The notes beneath the pieces are model-generated. The model searched no databases and had not been told where the DNA came from. It was given only the letters and a program-made list of their open reading frames with translations. Shown in pieces: positions 34,654 through 44,109 of a stretch of DNA of 64,000 nt. The translations under genes and the position numbers were made by a program. This DNA comes from Psychrobacillus sp. OK032 (GTDB lineage Bacteria; Bacillota; Bacilli; Bacillales_A; Planococcaceae). Where the stretch lies: assembly GCF_900111345.1 (NCBI RefSeq), contig NZ_FOGY01000001.1, positions 248,001 to 312,000 on the forward strand, given 5' to 3'. Each line of letters starts with the position of its first letter. The first letter of the stretch is position 1.

Positions 34654-35868
34654 ATGAACGCTACTGGAATTGTTGTGGAATATAATCCATTTCATAATGG
34701 CCATTTACATCATTTAGAACAGTCACGATTGAAAACAAATAGTGAAGTTATGATTGCAGTAATGTCAGGTAACTTCTTGCAACGAGGTGAACCTGCACTT
34801 GTTGATAAATGGACGCGAACAAAAATGGCTCTGTTAGCTGGTGTTGACTTAGTAATTGAACTACCATATGCATTTGCTACTGCTCAAGCAAGTGATTTTG
34901 CAAAAGGAGCGATTTTTTTATTAGATGCGTTAAAATGTAAGGCTTTTTGTTTTGGCAGCGAAGAGGGCTCTTTAGAAGCGTTTCAACATACGTATGATTT
35001 ATTAACGGAAAATAAAACATCATATAATTTAGCGATATCCTCGCTAATGAAAAAAGGGATAAGTTATCCTAAAGCATTAAACGAAGCTTATAAGATTGTT
35101 TCTAAAGATGTGTCCGTGCCATTAGTGGATCTTTCGAAGCCAAATAATATTTTAGGTTATCACTATATAGAGGCTGCCCAAACGTTACATACGAAAATTC
35201 AACCGGAGACGATTCAACGTGTAATAGCAAATTATCATGATGCAGCGAAAACTTCGGAAACAATTGCGAGTGCTACCGGAATTCGAAAAGTATTGTTTGA
35301 CGATGATGATTTAACTGGAGTGCAAACTTTTATGCCACCTACTAGTTTAGATGCACTATACGAATGGCAAGGTATAGCTAACTCTTTTGGTAGCTGGGAA
35401 CGATTTTATCCATTACTTCGACTAATTATTTTGCGTCATACAAAAGCATCACTTGCTCAGTTTGCAGAAGTGACAGAAGGTATGGAAAATGCTATATGGA
35501 ATGCCGCTACTACTTGTATATCTTTTCAATCTTTTATGGAAAAGATAAAATCGAAGCGGTTTACATGGACTAGAATTCAACGAATGTTAACACATATTTA
35601 TACTGAATTTACTTGGAAACAATTACGTGAAACCGAGTTACCGACTTATATTCGCCCATTAGGGATGAATCAAAAAGGACAAGCTTATTTACAGTCGATA
35701 AAAAAGGACTTGCAGCTTCCACTTGTTAGTAGAGTTGCCGCAAGTAAAGAAAATAGATTACTTCAGTTAGATATTAAAGCAGCTAACTTATATTATCTTG
35801 GTTTACAAAGTTCGTTTGGACAGCAAATGGTTGGAAGCGATTTTAGAATAGCACCCATTCGTTTATAA
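34654..35868 (+). CDS. tmcAL: tRNA(Met) cytidine acetate ligase TmcAL
   Basis: Uses ATP and acetate to form N4-acetylcytidine at the wobble base of elongator tRNA-Met. The 404-residue protein has the nucleotidyltransferase motif GIVVEYNPFHNGHLHHLEQS, the LQRGEPALVDKWTRTKMAL segment and NNILGYHYIEA. It corresponds to ylbM. It is divergent from ylbN, so the 124-base gap holds promoters for both. Confidence 0.94.
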   Translation: MNATGIVVEYNPFHNGHLHHLEQSRLKTNSEVMIAVMSGNFLQRGEPALVDKWTRTKMALLAGVDLVIELPYAFATAQASDFAKGAIFLLDALKCKAFCFGSEEGSLEAFQHTYDLLTENKTSYNLAISSLMKKGISYPKALNEAYKIVSKDVSVPLVDLSKPNNILGYHYIEAAQTLHTKIQPETIQRVIANYHDAAKTSETIASATGIRKVLFDDDDLTGVQTFMPPTSLDALYEWQGIANSFGSWERFYPLLRLIILRHTKASLAQFAEVTEGMENAIWNAATTCISFQSFMEKIKSKRFTWTRIQRMLTHIYTEFTWKQLRETELPTYIRPLGMNQKGQAYLQSIKKDLQLPLVSRVAASKENRLLQLDIKAANLYYLGLQSSFGQQMVGSDFRIAPIRL

Positions 35869-35873
35869 TACGT

Positions 35874-36920
35874 TTATTTTGGCTCTAGTTTTTCTAAATA
35901 TGCAAGTGCATCGTCAATTGTTTTAACAGGTACAATTTCCATTTTTGTACCTATTTTTTTTGCCGTTTTTAATGCTACATCATAATTTGATGTTAAATCA
36001 GGGTTTTTCTCTAACACCGCGGGGTCTATATCGTCATCAGGAGCGAACATGATTTCCATTCCTTTTCGATCTGCTGCAATTACTTTTAAGTCAATGCCAC
36101 CGATACGTCCGACAGTCCCATCGGGTAGCATCTCCCCAGTACCGGCAATATTGTACCCTTTCGTAATATCTTCAGAAAGCAATTGATTTAGTATTTCCAA
36201 TGTAAACATAAGTCCAGCAGAAGGTCCCCCAATATCTTCTGTGTTCATATGAACGACAGGGGTAGTTTCTACTTCTTTGTCTTCTTTATAGGAAATCCCA
36301 ATACCAGGTTTATCAAGAACGCCTGGAACTACTTTTAGCGTGACCTCTTTCACTAGCTCCTTACCTTCTCGTTCAATTAGTAATTGGATAGTATCGCCTT
36401 CTCGTTTGTCTGTTAAATATGTTTGAATTGATTGTTCTGTCAAATCTTTCAAATTATCCATTTCTAAAATTTTATCACCAGGTTCTAACACATTATCTGC
36501 TGCACTACCATCCACTACATTAAAAATAAATATTCCGTTATTTGTTACTGTATAAGGCTTTTCCGCTCGATTGTATGCAACCGTAATAGCATTAAATTGA
36601 GAATCAGACATAAGCTTTAATTGACGAACATTATATTCTTTATCGTCTTCGTCTTCCTGCCGAATTTGATTTGCCTTATATATTTTTTGATTATCCACTA
36701 GTTTAGCGTATGCGTATGTAAGTGGTGTCGCCTTTGCAAGAGCAATGGTAAGTAGACTCATTGTGCCGATGTCATCCTCATCTCCACCGTCCACTTCAAC
36801 GAATGGAGAAAGCTCATAGGCACCTCCTGGTTTAGAAATATATGACTCCATCGGATAAAAGGCAAGAGCCAACACAATCGCAAATACGAAAAGAAGGATT
36901 ACGGACTTTCTCTTCTTCAT
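35874..36920 (-). CDS. ylbL: YlbL, PDZ and Lon-type (S16) membrane serine protease
   Basis: SepM-like regulatory protease with an N-terminal anchor (residues 5-22), a PDZ domain (about 125-195, NGIFIFNVVDGSAAD) and a C-terminal Lon protease domain. The catalytic Ser is in GGPSAGLMFTLE and the Lys in GRIGGIDLKVIAAD. In B. subtilis YlbL contributes to control of the DNA-damage division inhibitor YneA. It is convergent with tmcAL, five bases apart. Confidence 0.93.
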   Translation of the reverse strand: MKKRKSVILLFVFAIVLALAFYPMESYISKPGGAYELSPFVEVDGGDEDDIGTMSLLTIALAKATPLTYAYAKLVDNQKIYKANQIRQEDEDDKEYNVRQLKLMSDSQFNAITVAYNRAEKPYTVTNNGIFIFNVVDGSAADNVLEPGDKILEMDNLKDLTEQSIQTYLTDKREGDTIQLLIEREGKELVKEVTLKVVPGVLDKPGIGISYKEDKEVETTPVVHMNTEDIGGPSAGLMFTLEILNQLLSEDITKGYNIAGTGEMLPDGTVGRIGGIDLKVIAADRKGMEIMFAPDDDIDPAVLEKNPDLTSNYDVALKTAKKIGTKMEIVPVKTIDDALAYLEKLEPK

Positions 36921-37013
36921 AGGTCTCCCTCTCTTTCTTAACTATATATGAGTATTAGTTTATCACTTCCATTTTTTTCTGACAAAACAATCGAAAATAA
37001 AGGATGAAATTAC

Positions 37014-37892
37014 ATGCATATAATAATCACTATCGCAAGCTGGGCACTCATTATTTTATTGTTTCTACAACCTGGTACGGCCCATAAGGGTGCTGTAGAA
37101 GGCATGCGTATCTTTACGACGGCATTACTTCCCTATTTGTTGCCTTATTTAGTTATTACGCAAATGTTTATTAGATCACAAAATACATTTTTACATACAA
37201 CGAATAAGTTTAAATTATATATGAATGTTTACATATTAAGTGCATTAGGAGGGTTTCCAAGTGGAGCTGCTGTTATTTCTTCGTTAAAGGAAATGGGCAC
37301 TTTAAATGAACGAAACGCTAGTTGGTTATTAGGGATTTGTCATGCCCCGAGTCCGATGTTTGTTATTGGATTTGTAGGAATTGAAATTTTCAACGCAGAA
37401 TTTGCAGGAATAAAATTGTTAATCATTATACATCTTATCAATTTAATCTTCCTCTTAGTATTCATCATTTTTTCAAACCCTATTCAACAGAATGATTACA
37501 AAACGACAATGGCTGTTTCCCCATTTCAAGAAAGTATTAAAGAAACATCACAAATATTATTGTTAATCGGTACAACCGTTATTTTTTTTACTACGGTGAG
37601 TATTATTGTTTTTGAATCTGTGAAGGAAATATTACCATCTATTTCACCGTTATTATTAGTATTTGTTGCATCTTTTTTCGAGATGACTGGCGGGATAAGT
37701 TTAGCTGGTGAAATACTTGCCGGAAAAGCCATACTCCCATTTGTCGTAGCAATTATCATCGCTTTTAGCGGTATAAGTATTCATATGCAAATCATTGTAC
37801 TTGCTCAAAAAGCCCGTATTCCTATTAAACGTTATATTTTATTTCGCTTCCTACACATGCTTATAATCCCTATATTCTTTTTGAACTGGTAG
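37014..37892 (+). CDS. ylbJ: YlbJ / SpoVV-type sporulation membrane protein
   Basis: Polytopic protein with about eight hydrophobic segments and nucleoside-transporter Gate-like features (LSALGGFPSGAAVISSL, GICHAPSPMFVIGFVG, EMTGGISLAG). In B. subtilis YlbJ (SpoVV) moves dipicolinic acid across the outer forespore membrane. At 292 residues it is shorter than I recall for the B. subtilis protein (about 400), yet the core motifs are present. It has its own upstream region and is divergent from ylbL. Confidence 0.87.
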   Translation: MHIIITIASWALIILLFLQPGTAHKGAVEGMRIFTTALLPYLLPYLVITQMFIRSQNTFLHTTNKFKLYMNVYILSALGGFPSGAAVISSLKEMGTLNERNASWLLGICHAPSPMFVIGFVGIEIFNAEFAGIKLLIIIHLINLIFLLVFIIFSNPIQQNDYKTTMAVSPFQESIKETSQILLLIGTTVIFFTTVSIIVFESVKEILPSISPLLLVFVASFFEMTGGISLAGEILAGKAILPFVVAIIIAFSGISIHMQIIVLAQKARIPIKRYILFRFLHMLIIPIFFLNW

Positions 37893-37904
37893 TTTCCTAG
37901 GGAT

Positions 37905-37931
37905 GAAAAAAACCTTGCCACTACGGCAAGG

Positions 37932-37933
<2 letters not shown>
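37905..37933 (-). terminator. Terminator of coaD
   Basis: Minus strand AACCTTGCC-GTAGT-GGCAAGGTT followed by seven T. The hairpin reaches the coaD stop codon. Confidence 0.9.
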
Positions 37934-38988
<1,055 letters not shown>

Positions 38989-39006
38989 GTTTAAACTCCT
39001 AATGAT

Positions 39007-39357
39007 CAAATTCGCCTCGTCGAATTTGCTCCTGCGCAAGCTCGTCGCAGAAAACAGTGCGCTCAGATTTTTCTCGAGCAAGCTCGAGAAATTCCTCTAA
39101 AATCTGTAGCATCCGCCGGAGGCTTTGGGCCGACAGAACGTTGGTCACTCAGGCGTTGCCGCAGGACGCGGCGAGCTTAGCCAGAGTTCCCCGATATTTC
39201 AGCAGGGTTTGTGTACCCCACTGAACTGAATACATGCTTTGAATTTATCACACCATTTATAGAAGTGGAAGACTTCTGCTCCTGCGCAAGCTCGTCGCAA
39301 AAAAAATCTGCTCTTTGCGCAAGCTCGTCGCAAGAGAACATTTGCTGAATGAAGTTA
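39007..39357 (-). repeat. Family B intergenic element, longest copy B4
   Basis: Begins with the stop codon of the upstream gene (TAACTTCATTCAGC, 39357-39344). It has two tandem GCGCAAGCTCGTCGC modules, the CATCCGCCGGAGGC block, a hairpin at 39070-39091 (TTTCTCGAGC / GCTCGAGAAA) and a distal CAAATTCGC / GCGAATTTG-like hairpin. It ends about 10 bases before the rsmD ribosome binding site. A GC-rich insert at about 39125-39215 shares CAGGCGTTGCC-type sequence not seen in B1-B3. Confidence 0.85.
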
Positions 39358-40773
39358 AAATGATGCGGATTCCGTAATATTTATCCGGTCTTCTTGTTTT
39401 TCTATATTCAATAAAAACAATCGAATCATCCATCCTTCTTCGATATAAAATTCTGATCCGATTCGCTCAAATGGTTCTGACATTGCGTCATATCTTTTTT
39501 CATTCAATACGTAAAAAGGTTCCTGGATTGGAAATCGAAATGCTCTTGTATCATTTTGCACATATAAACCTTTATCTGTATCATTTAATGTGTAACCTAG
39601 TTCAACTAGCAAAGGTTCAGCGGCATATAAAATTTTCCCGTCTTTCATTAATAATTTCATCTCTTCTTGTTGTACTCCATTTACATACACAGTACGTGAA
39701 TCCTCAAAAAGCAACGGAAATTTTTCTGATTCAGCCTGTCCGTTCAATTGAAAAAAAGAAGTTTTAAATCCAATTATTTCTGATAGCAATTTATCTAGTT
39801 TTTCCGCATTTAAGGAACTAATTTTAGTCAATGCCGTTTTCCATTCTGAGAATTGATTCATTGTAAAATAATTTTTAAGTGTTTCATACATCCAAATTGA
39901 TTTTTCTGCCCCAATTGGTTTATCAATTGAAAAACTACTTACAACTTCTGCAAGCAAAGGACGCTCGTCGGTTAATCCATATTGTAATTTAACATTTTTC
40001 ACTATTAACTCAGCAACTATCGAGTCAATATCTTTATCCTTCGTAAATGCGATACGTGGTGACTTAATATTATTTATATTTTCAGTGAAAAGCAAGGTCA
40101 TATGTGTATTATTTGGAATATTTAACTTATCTAATCGCGAACTCATTTCTTTGGAAAGTTCTTCATTTGAATGAACAGTTAAATAATCATTTTCATATTT
40201 CACTGGAATTATGGCCCGTTGCCAAAATAAATCTGAAATATTTCCAGCTCCATAAGATAGGGTATAATCGATTAAATTTAAGGACGAGGTTCCAATTATC
40301 GGTAAACCACTTATCCACATACCCCCTCTTTTCAACTCATCCGTTATATGGAGAGTTGTATAAGAGACTCCACCCTTTTCGATTTTCGCTAAAAATCCAG
40401 AAAATAAAATTCCATCTGTTAATCCATCTACTAATGGAATTTCATACGAGATGCTCTGTTTAGCAGACTCACCTTCCTCAAAGAATGTTAAATCATCCGA
40501 TAATCGACTACAACTATCACTAGTACTCAAATCACAGCTTCTATTTTCACTCGTAATTGGCCATGTAATGGTCAATTGTTCATGTGGCAAATGATTAAAA
40601 TGTTGCTTAACAATGACTTTGTCACTTTTAAACTTCATTTCAATTTCTTGTTCATAATAAAAAGATTTTTCCTCTTCTTCCAAACTAGAGGAGTAGACTT
40701 GATATTGAAATAAAAGTAAAACGCTATTTGTCACAACAAGCAACATAGTCAAAAAACTTATAACAAATTTCAT
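39355..40773 (-). CDS. Secreted or membrane-anchored protein with a C-terminal stalk-like domain
   Basis: I do not recognise a named family for the full 472 residues. The N-terminus has a signal/anchor segment (about 2-20). The middle is a large extracytoplasmic region containing SCDLSTSDSCSR (two cysteines). The last 100 residues (VYVNGVQQEEMKLLM, ILYAAEPLLVELGYTLN, YVLNEKRYDAMSEPF) look like a copper-amine-oxidase-N-type stalk domain. The ATG at 40773 is eight bases after GGAGG. Not present here in B. subtilis. Confidence 0.7.
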   Translation of the reverse strand: MKFVISFLTMLLVVTNSVLLLFQYQVYSSSLEEEEKSFYYEQEIEMKFKSDKVIVKQHFNHLPHEQLTITWPITSENRSCDLSTSDSCSRLSDDLTFFEEGESAKQSISYEIPLVDGLTDGILFSGFLAKIEKGGVSYTTLHITDELKRGGMWISGLPIIGTSSLNLIDYTLSYGAGNISDLFWQRAIIPVKYENDYLTVHSNEELSKEMSSRLDKLNIPNNTHMTLLFTENINNIKSPRIAFTKDKDIDSIVAELIVKNVKLQYGLTDERPLLAEVVSSFSIDKPIGAEKSIWMYETLKNYFTMNQFSEWKTALTKISSLNAEKLDKLLSEIIGFKTSFFQLNGQAESEKFPLLFEDSRTVYVNGVQQEEMKLLMKDGKILYAAEPLLVELGYTLNDTDKGLYVQNDTRAFRFPIQEPFYVLNEKRYDAMSEPFERIGSEFYIEEGWMIRLFLLNIEKQEDRINITESASF

Positions 40774-40825
40774 AGAATTTTCCTCCAACAAAGTGGTAAG
40801 ATGGACTGGAAAGGAAGTGTTACCA

Positions 40826-41212
40826 TTGATTCAACGTTTTATAGAACTAGGTGAAGGCTACGGAGATGTATTCGAGCTTTGTGAACTCGCTCGTTTAAAT
40901 AGAAATCGCATACATCATGCATTCATATTCACGTCTAAAAAAGTAGATAAAGAGTACTTTTCCATTGCAGTTGCTCTAAAGCCAATTAATAACGCAAACT
41001 TTTTCCCAATATATATTTGTCGAGAAGGTATACCCAATTCGGAAATGGTACCTAAAAGGATTTCAGCATTTAAAGAGACGCTAGAAGAGCTACAAATCAA
41101 ACCAATCCAAATCGACATGAAACATTCTTCCACATTTGTAGACACAAATTTATTTTATCAATATGTAATCGGTGTTTTACGATTAAATAACTTAATACCA
41201 CCATTACAGTAA
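40826..41212 (+). CDS. Conserved hypothetical protein, probable TTG start
   Basis: A 128-residue soluble protein beginning MIQRFIELGEGYGDVFELCELAR when read from a TTG at 40826, ten bases after AAAGGA. The frame is open back to 40793 without a signal. Similar short proteins with an IQRFIELGEGY start occur in other Bacillales, but I cannot name a function. It is divergent from the secreted protein gene and convergent with ylbG. Confidence 0.7.
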   Translation: MIQRFIELGEGYGDVFELCELARLNRNRIHHAFIFTSKKVDKEYFSIAVALKPINNANFFPIYICREGIPNSEMVPKRISAFKETLEELQIKPIQIDMKHSSTFVDTNLFYQYVIGVLRLNNLIPPLQ

Positions 41213-41225
41213 TCGAGAGCAGAAA

Positions 41226-41498
41226 TTACAATCCAATTTTATAATCGTATTCTTTCGCTTTATCCGGCTTACTATTTTCAAACTCTGTTTTTAAGAATGG
41301 GCGATATGATTCTAGAATTTCTTTTACAAAAGGAAGTTTGTTCATCTTTTGTTTGGCGGTCTCAATTTGATCTTGATCACAATATAACACGACATATTTC
41401 AACTTTTTCGAAATATAGTGGACATGGCCATATTTTCTTAATGATTTCGCTTGTTTTAAATGATGCACATAGACAATTAATCCTTGTCTTTCTGTCAT
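41226..41498 (-). CDS. ylbG: DUF2129 protein YlbG
   Basis: A 90-residue cytoplasmic protein very close to B. subtilis Ylb[34 protein letters not shown] and the end [12 protein letters not shown]. Function unknown. The ATG at 41498 has GGGG seven bases upstream; 21 earlier codons are non-coding. In B. subtilis it is next to ylbF, but here 1.5 kb with a GDPD gene and two family C repeats intervenes. Confidence 0.93.
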   Translation of the reverse strand: MTERQGLIVYVHHLKQAKSLRKYGHVHYISKKLKYVVLYCDQDQIETAKQKMNKLPFVKEILESYRPFLKTEFENSKPDKAKEYDYKIGL

Positions 41499-41597
41499 AC
41501 TTTTTCCCCTCATTTCTTCCTCTTTAGGATAACATATCCGGGAAAATGATAGCAACAACAACTAGCTGACAGTTGTACGTTCAAAAGTTATAATTAG

Positions 41598-41735
41598 AAA
41601 AGCGCACGCGCCTATGATTAGAAGAATACAATCTAAATTCGCAACATCGTGTCGCAACAACTGCATGACCTTCATCCAATAGAGGCCTCAGACAGGCGAA
41701 TTGGGCAAGGCACGGGAGCTGGATCGATACTGAGT
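41598..41735 (+). repeat. Family C intergenic repeat, copy C4
   Basis: Starts GCGCACGCGCCTATGATTAG with GAATACAATCTAAATTCGC and CATCGTGTCGCAACAACTGC and ends GGGAGCTGGATCGATACTGAG. The same orientation and the same ending (GGAGCTGGATCGATAACGAG) occur in C5 on the other side of the GDPD gene. Confidence 0.85.
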
Positions 41736-41801
41736 AAAATAGTTTATAGTTTCTTTTCTTTTGAAAGAAGCTAACTGTTAAAAAGGAGGAAAAATCGATT
41801 A

Positions 41802-42704
41802 ATGGGAAAAAAGACTAATGTTGTGTTCGCTATTGCTGCAGCTGCAGGAGCAGCCTGGGCCAGTACAAAAGCTATTTCTAAACCACAAAGTCGTACTCCA
41901 AAAGAAGCACTTGAATACGAGCAACCAATCATTCTTGCGCATCGAGGTGGAGCGGCACTTGCTCCAGAATGTTCGCTTGCCGCTTTTGAAAATGCAGCAA
42001 AATTAGGAGTTCATGGATTTGAAATAGATATACGATTAACAAAAGATGAAGAGATTATCGTTTTTCACGATGAAGACTTAGATAGAGTTACAAATCTAAG
42101 TGGCAAAGTAGCGGATTATACATTTGCACAATTAAAAGAAGCTGACTTAGGTCACCACTTTGTCGATTTAGAAGGCTCTTATTCATATAGGGGTTGCGGT
42201 GAACAAATAATCACTTTAGGTGAGCTTCTCGATACATATCCCCAAATGCTTATAAATATGGATATTAAAGATGCTCCCCAAACCTATGAAGGTAGTTTAA
42301 TGCCTTCCAAGCTTTGGAGACTATTAGAAGAAAAACAAGCTTTCAAACGCGTTGTGGTTACTAGTTATTATGACGAACAAATAGATCGTTTTAACTTGTA
42401 TGCACAAAATACAGTTGCTTTAGGTGCTGGTGAAAAAGAAGTAAAAAAAGCATATACTGCATACACTAGCCAATTTAGACATTTATATCATCCAAAGGCA
42501 GATGTATTTCAAATACCAGTGAAATCCAACTTATTTCCCCTTGATAGTGCAGGGTTTATCAAATTTATCACTTCCTTGAACATTCCTGTTCACTATTGGA
42601 CTATCGATGATCCAGTAGCGATGAGGAAATTGATTAAAAACGGAGCAAAAGGAATCATAACCGACCGGCCTGATTTAGCGATCGAAGCATTGAAGCTAGA
42701 CTAG
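41802..42704 (+). CDS. Glycerophosphodiester phosphodiesterase
   Basis: Hydrolyses glycerophosphodiesters to glycerol 3-phosphate and an alcohol. The 300-residue protein has a hydrophobic N-terminus (possible anchor, residues 6-22) and the GDPD TIM-barrel motifs ILAHRGGAALAPECSLAAF, GFEIDIRLTKDEEIIVFHDE (metal and catalytic residues) and a late HYWTIDDP and GIITDRPD. GGAGG is well spaced before the ATG. It interrupts the ylbG-ylbF neighbourhood and is bracketed by direct repeats C4 and C5. Confidence 0.92.
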   Translation: MGKKTNVVFAIAAAAGAAWASTKAISKPQSRTPKEALEYEQPIILAHRGGAALAPECSLAAFENAAKLGVHGFEIDIRLTKDEEIIVFHDEDLDRVTNLSGKVADYTFAQLKEADLGHHFVDLEGSYSYRGCGEQIITLGELLDTYPQMLINMDIKDAPQTYEGSLMPSKLWRLLEEKQAFKRVVVTSYYDEQIDRFNLYAQNTVALGAGEKEVKKAYTAYTSQFRHLYHPKADVFQIPVKSNLFPLDSAGFIKFITSLNIPVHYWTIDDPVAMRKLIKNGAKGIITDRPDLAIEALKLD

Positions 42705-43010
42705 TAAAGCGCAAGTGCCTATTTTAGAGGAATACAGTCTAAATTCGCGACATCGTGGTGCTCCTGCGCAAAGCTCGTCGCAAAATAAAAAAACATTTCG
42801 CAACGACTGTATGACCTGCTTCGTGCAGGCCTCCGACAGGCAAATGGGGATGGGGTAGGTCTGCAAAGTGCACCACATCCTGTGGCAAAGCAGACATGAC
42901 CCGCATCGTGCGGGCCCAGGAGGCAGCTCTTCAGCCACCACAAGCGCTTTTGTTTGCGACGAGCTGTGCGCAGGAGCAAGGCGATGGAGCTGGATCGATA
43001 ACGAGTATAA
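42705..43010 (+). repeat. Family C intergenic repeat, long copy C5
   Basis: Begins one base after the GDPD stop codon (AAAGCGCAAGTGCCTA). It contains the CTCCTGCGCAAAGCTCGTCG module near 42761 and its inverted copy GCGACGAGCTGTGCGCAGGA near 42957, so a long stem can form. It shares GGGGATGGGGTAGGTCTGC and GCATCGTGCGGGCCCAGGAG with C1. Overlapping ORFs (42696-43321) are artefacts. Confidence 0.85.
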
Positions 43011-43032
43011 AGCAAATACTTTCTTATCTATC

Positions 43033-43068
43033 AAAAAAAGGATGTGTGCAAATAAATGCACACATCCT
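43033..43068 (-). terminator. Terminator of ylbF
   Basis: Minus strand GGATGTGTGCAT / ATGCACACATCC-like stem followed by seven T, nine bases beyond ylbF. Confidence 0.92.
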
Positions 43069-43077
43069 TCATAGTTC

Positions 43078-43527
43078 TTATGCAGAGCAAGAGCAAGCCC
43101 CGCCTGTACCGCAGCCACTTCCACAGCTCGAGCCGCTGGATGCAAAAAATGGGTTGCTCACAGGAACTTTAACACCTTCTGAAACTGATTTACCGATTAG
43201 CAAACTGACTTCATCGAGCAAATCTTGCAATTCATTCTCTGCAACCTTTAATGTTGCAACTTCATCTACCATATCCAATTTTCGTTTAGTTACTCGAATA
43301 TCTTTCATAACTTTCGAATAATCAGGATGGTATTTTCCGAATCGTTGAACCTCTTCATACTGGTCTTTAAGTTTCGTAAAATGATTAATTTCACGAACTA
43401 GATTCGAATTTGTATATACAGCACGATGTGCATCTAAATAATGATAAAATTGTTCAGAGGAAAGAACCATTGTACATAGCAGATCTGATTGGTCCATTAT
43501 AGTGGCCCATTCATTGGTCATTATCAA
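43078..43527 (-). CDS. ylbF: YlbF / RicF subunit of the Y-complex
   Basis: Part of the RicA-RicF-RicT (YmcA-YlbF-YaaT) complex that promotes RNase Y-dependent mRNA maturation, sporulation, competence and biofilm. The core LKDQYEEVQRFGKYHPDYSK and VAENELQDLLDEVS matches B. subtilis YlbF. The C-terminus SSCGSGCGTGGACSCSA retains a cysteine cluster used to bind an iron-sulfur cluster in that complex. The TTG start at 43527 is eight bases after GGAGG; later ATGs are poorly placed. Confidence 0.93.
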   Translation of the reverse strand: MIMTNEWATIMDQSDLLCTMVLSSEQFYHYLDAHRAVYTNSNLVREINHFTKLKDQYEEVQRFGKYHPDYSKVMKDIRVTKRKLDMVDEVATLKVAENELQDLLDEVSLLIGKSVSEGVKVPVSNPFFASSGSSCGSGCGTGGACSCSA

Positions 43528-43611
43528 TTATAAAACCTCCAATCTGTTATATCATAACAGAAATGGAGAAACAAATGCTAAATTATTTACTTACTGTTAG
43601 GAGAAAAAAAC

Positions 43612-44109
43612 ATGAATGAATTACAATCTTTACTTCACCAAGTAACAGAGAATGCATCAGAAGCTGATATGACCCTTCTAAAAGAATTTCTTATAGGGAT
43701 CCAAATGAAACAACAAAATACTTCTACCACTTATTTAAATGCAGTTTTACAAATGGACATACAATTTGATCATGATACATGTATCGTTTCATTTCCCATT
43801 ACTCCACTTTCCTTTAATACGTTTGATAAGCCACACGGAGGGATTATCGCAACACTTATGGATAATGCGATGGGGTATCTTGTAAACAAAGATTTACGGC
43901 CGGAAGGAAAAGGGGCTGTAACGACAAATATGAACATCCATTATGTGAAAGCAGCAACACAAGATTCGTTGATCGCTACAGCGTCTTACCTACATAGAGG
44001 TCGACAAACATTAGTGTTAGAATGTACAGTCACTCAACCAGACGGTAAAAGAATTGCTCATGCTACTGGATCATTTTTTGTTATTAACCCATCTGGTTCT
44101 TCAAAATAG
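43612..44109 (+). CDS. PaaI-type hotdog-fold acyl-CoA thioesterase
   Basis: A 165-residue single hotdog domain of the PaaI/YdiI group that hydrolyses acyl-CoA thioesters. Typical parts are FDKPHGGIIATLMDNAMGYL (helix with the HGG motif) and TTNMNIHYVKAATQDSLIATA. AGGAG precedes the ATG. Its last 52 bases overlap the 3' end of the convergent murE gene, an unusually long convergent coding overlap. Substrate unknown. Confidence 0.88.
   Translation: MNELQSLLHQVTENASEADMTLLKEFLIGIQMKQQNTSTTYLNAVLQMDIQFDHDTCIVSFPITPLSFNTFDKPHGGIIATLMDNAMGYLVNKDLRPEGKGAVTTNMNIHYVKAATQDSLIATASYLHRGRQTLVLECTVTQPDGKRIAHATGSFFVINPSGSSK

Noticed and set aside
42696-43321. Several overlapping ORFs of 68-149 codons
   Set aside because: All fall in family C copy C5 or antisense to ylbF; Cys/Ser/Arg-rich repeat translations without homologues.
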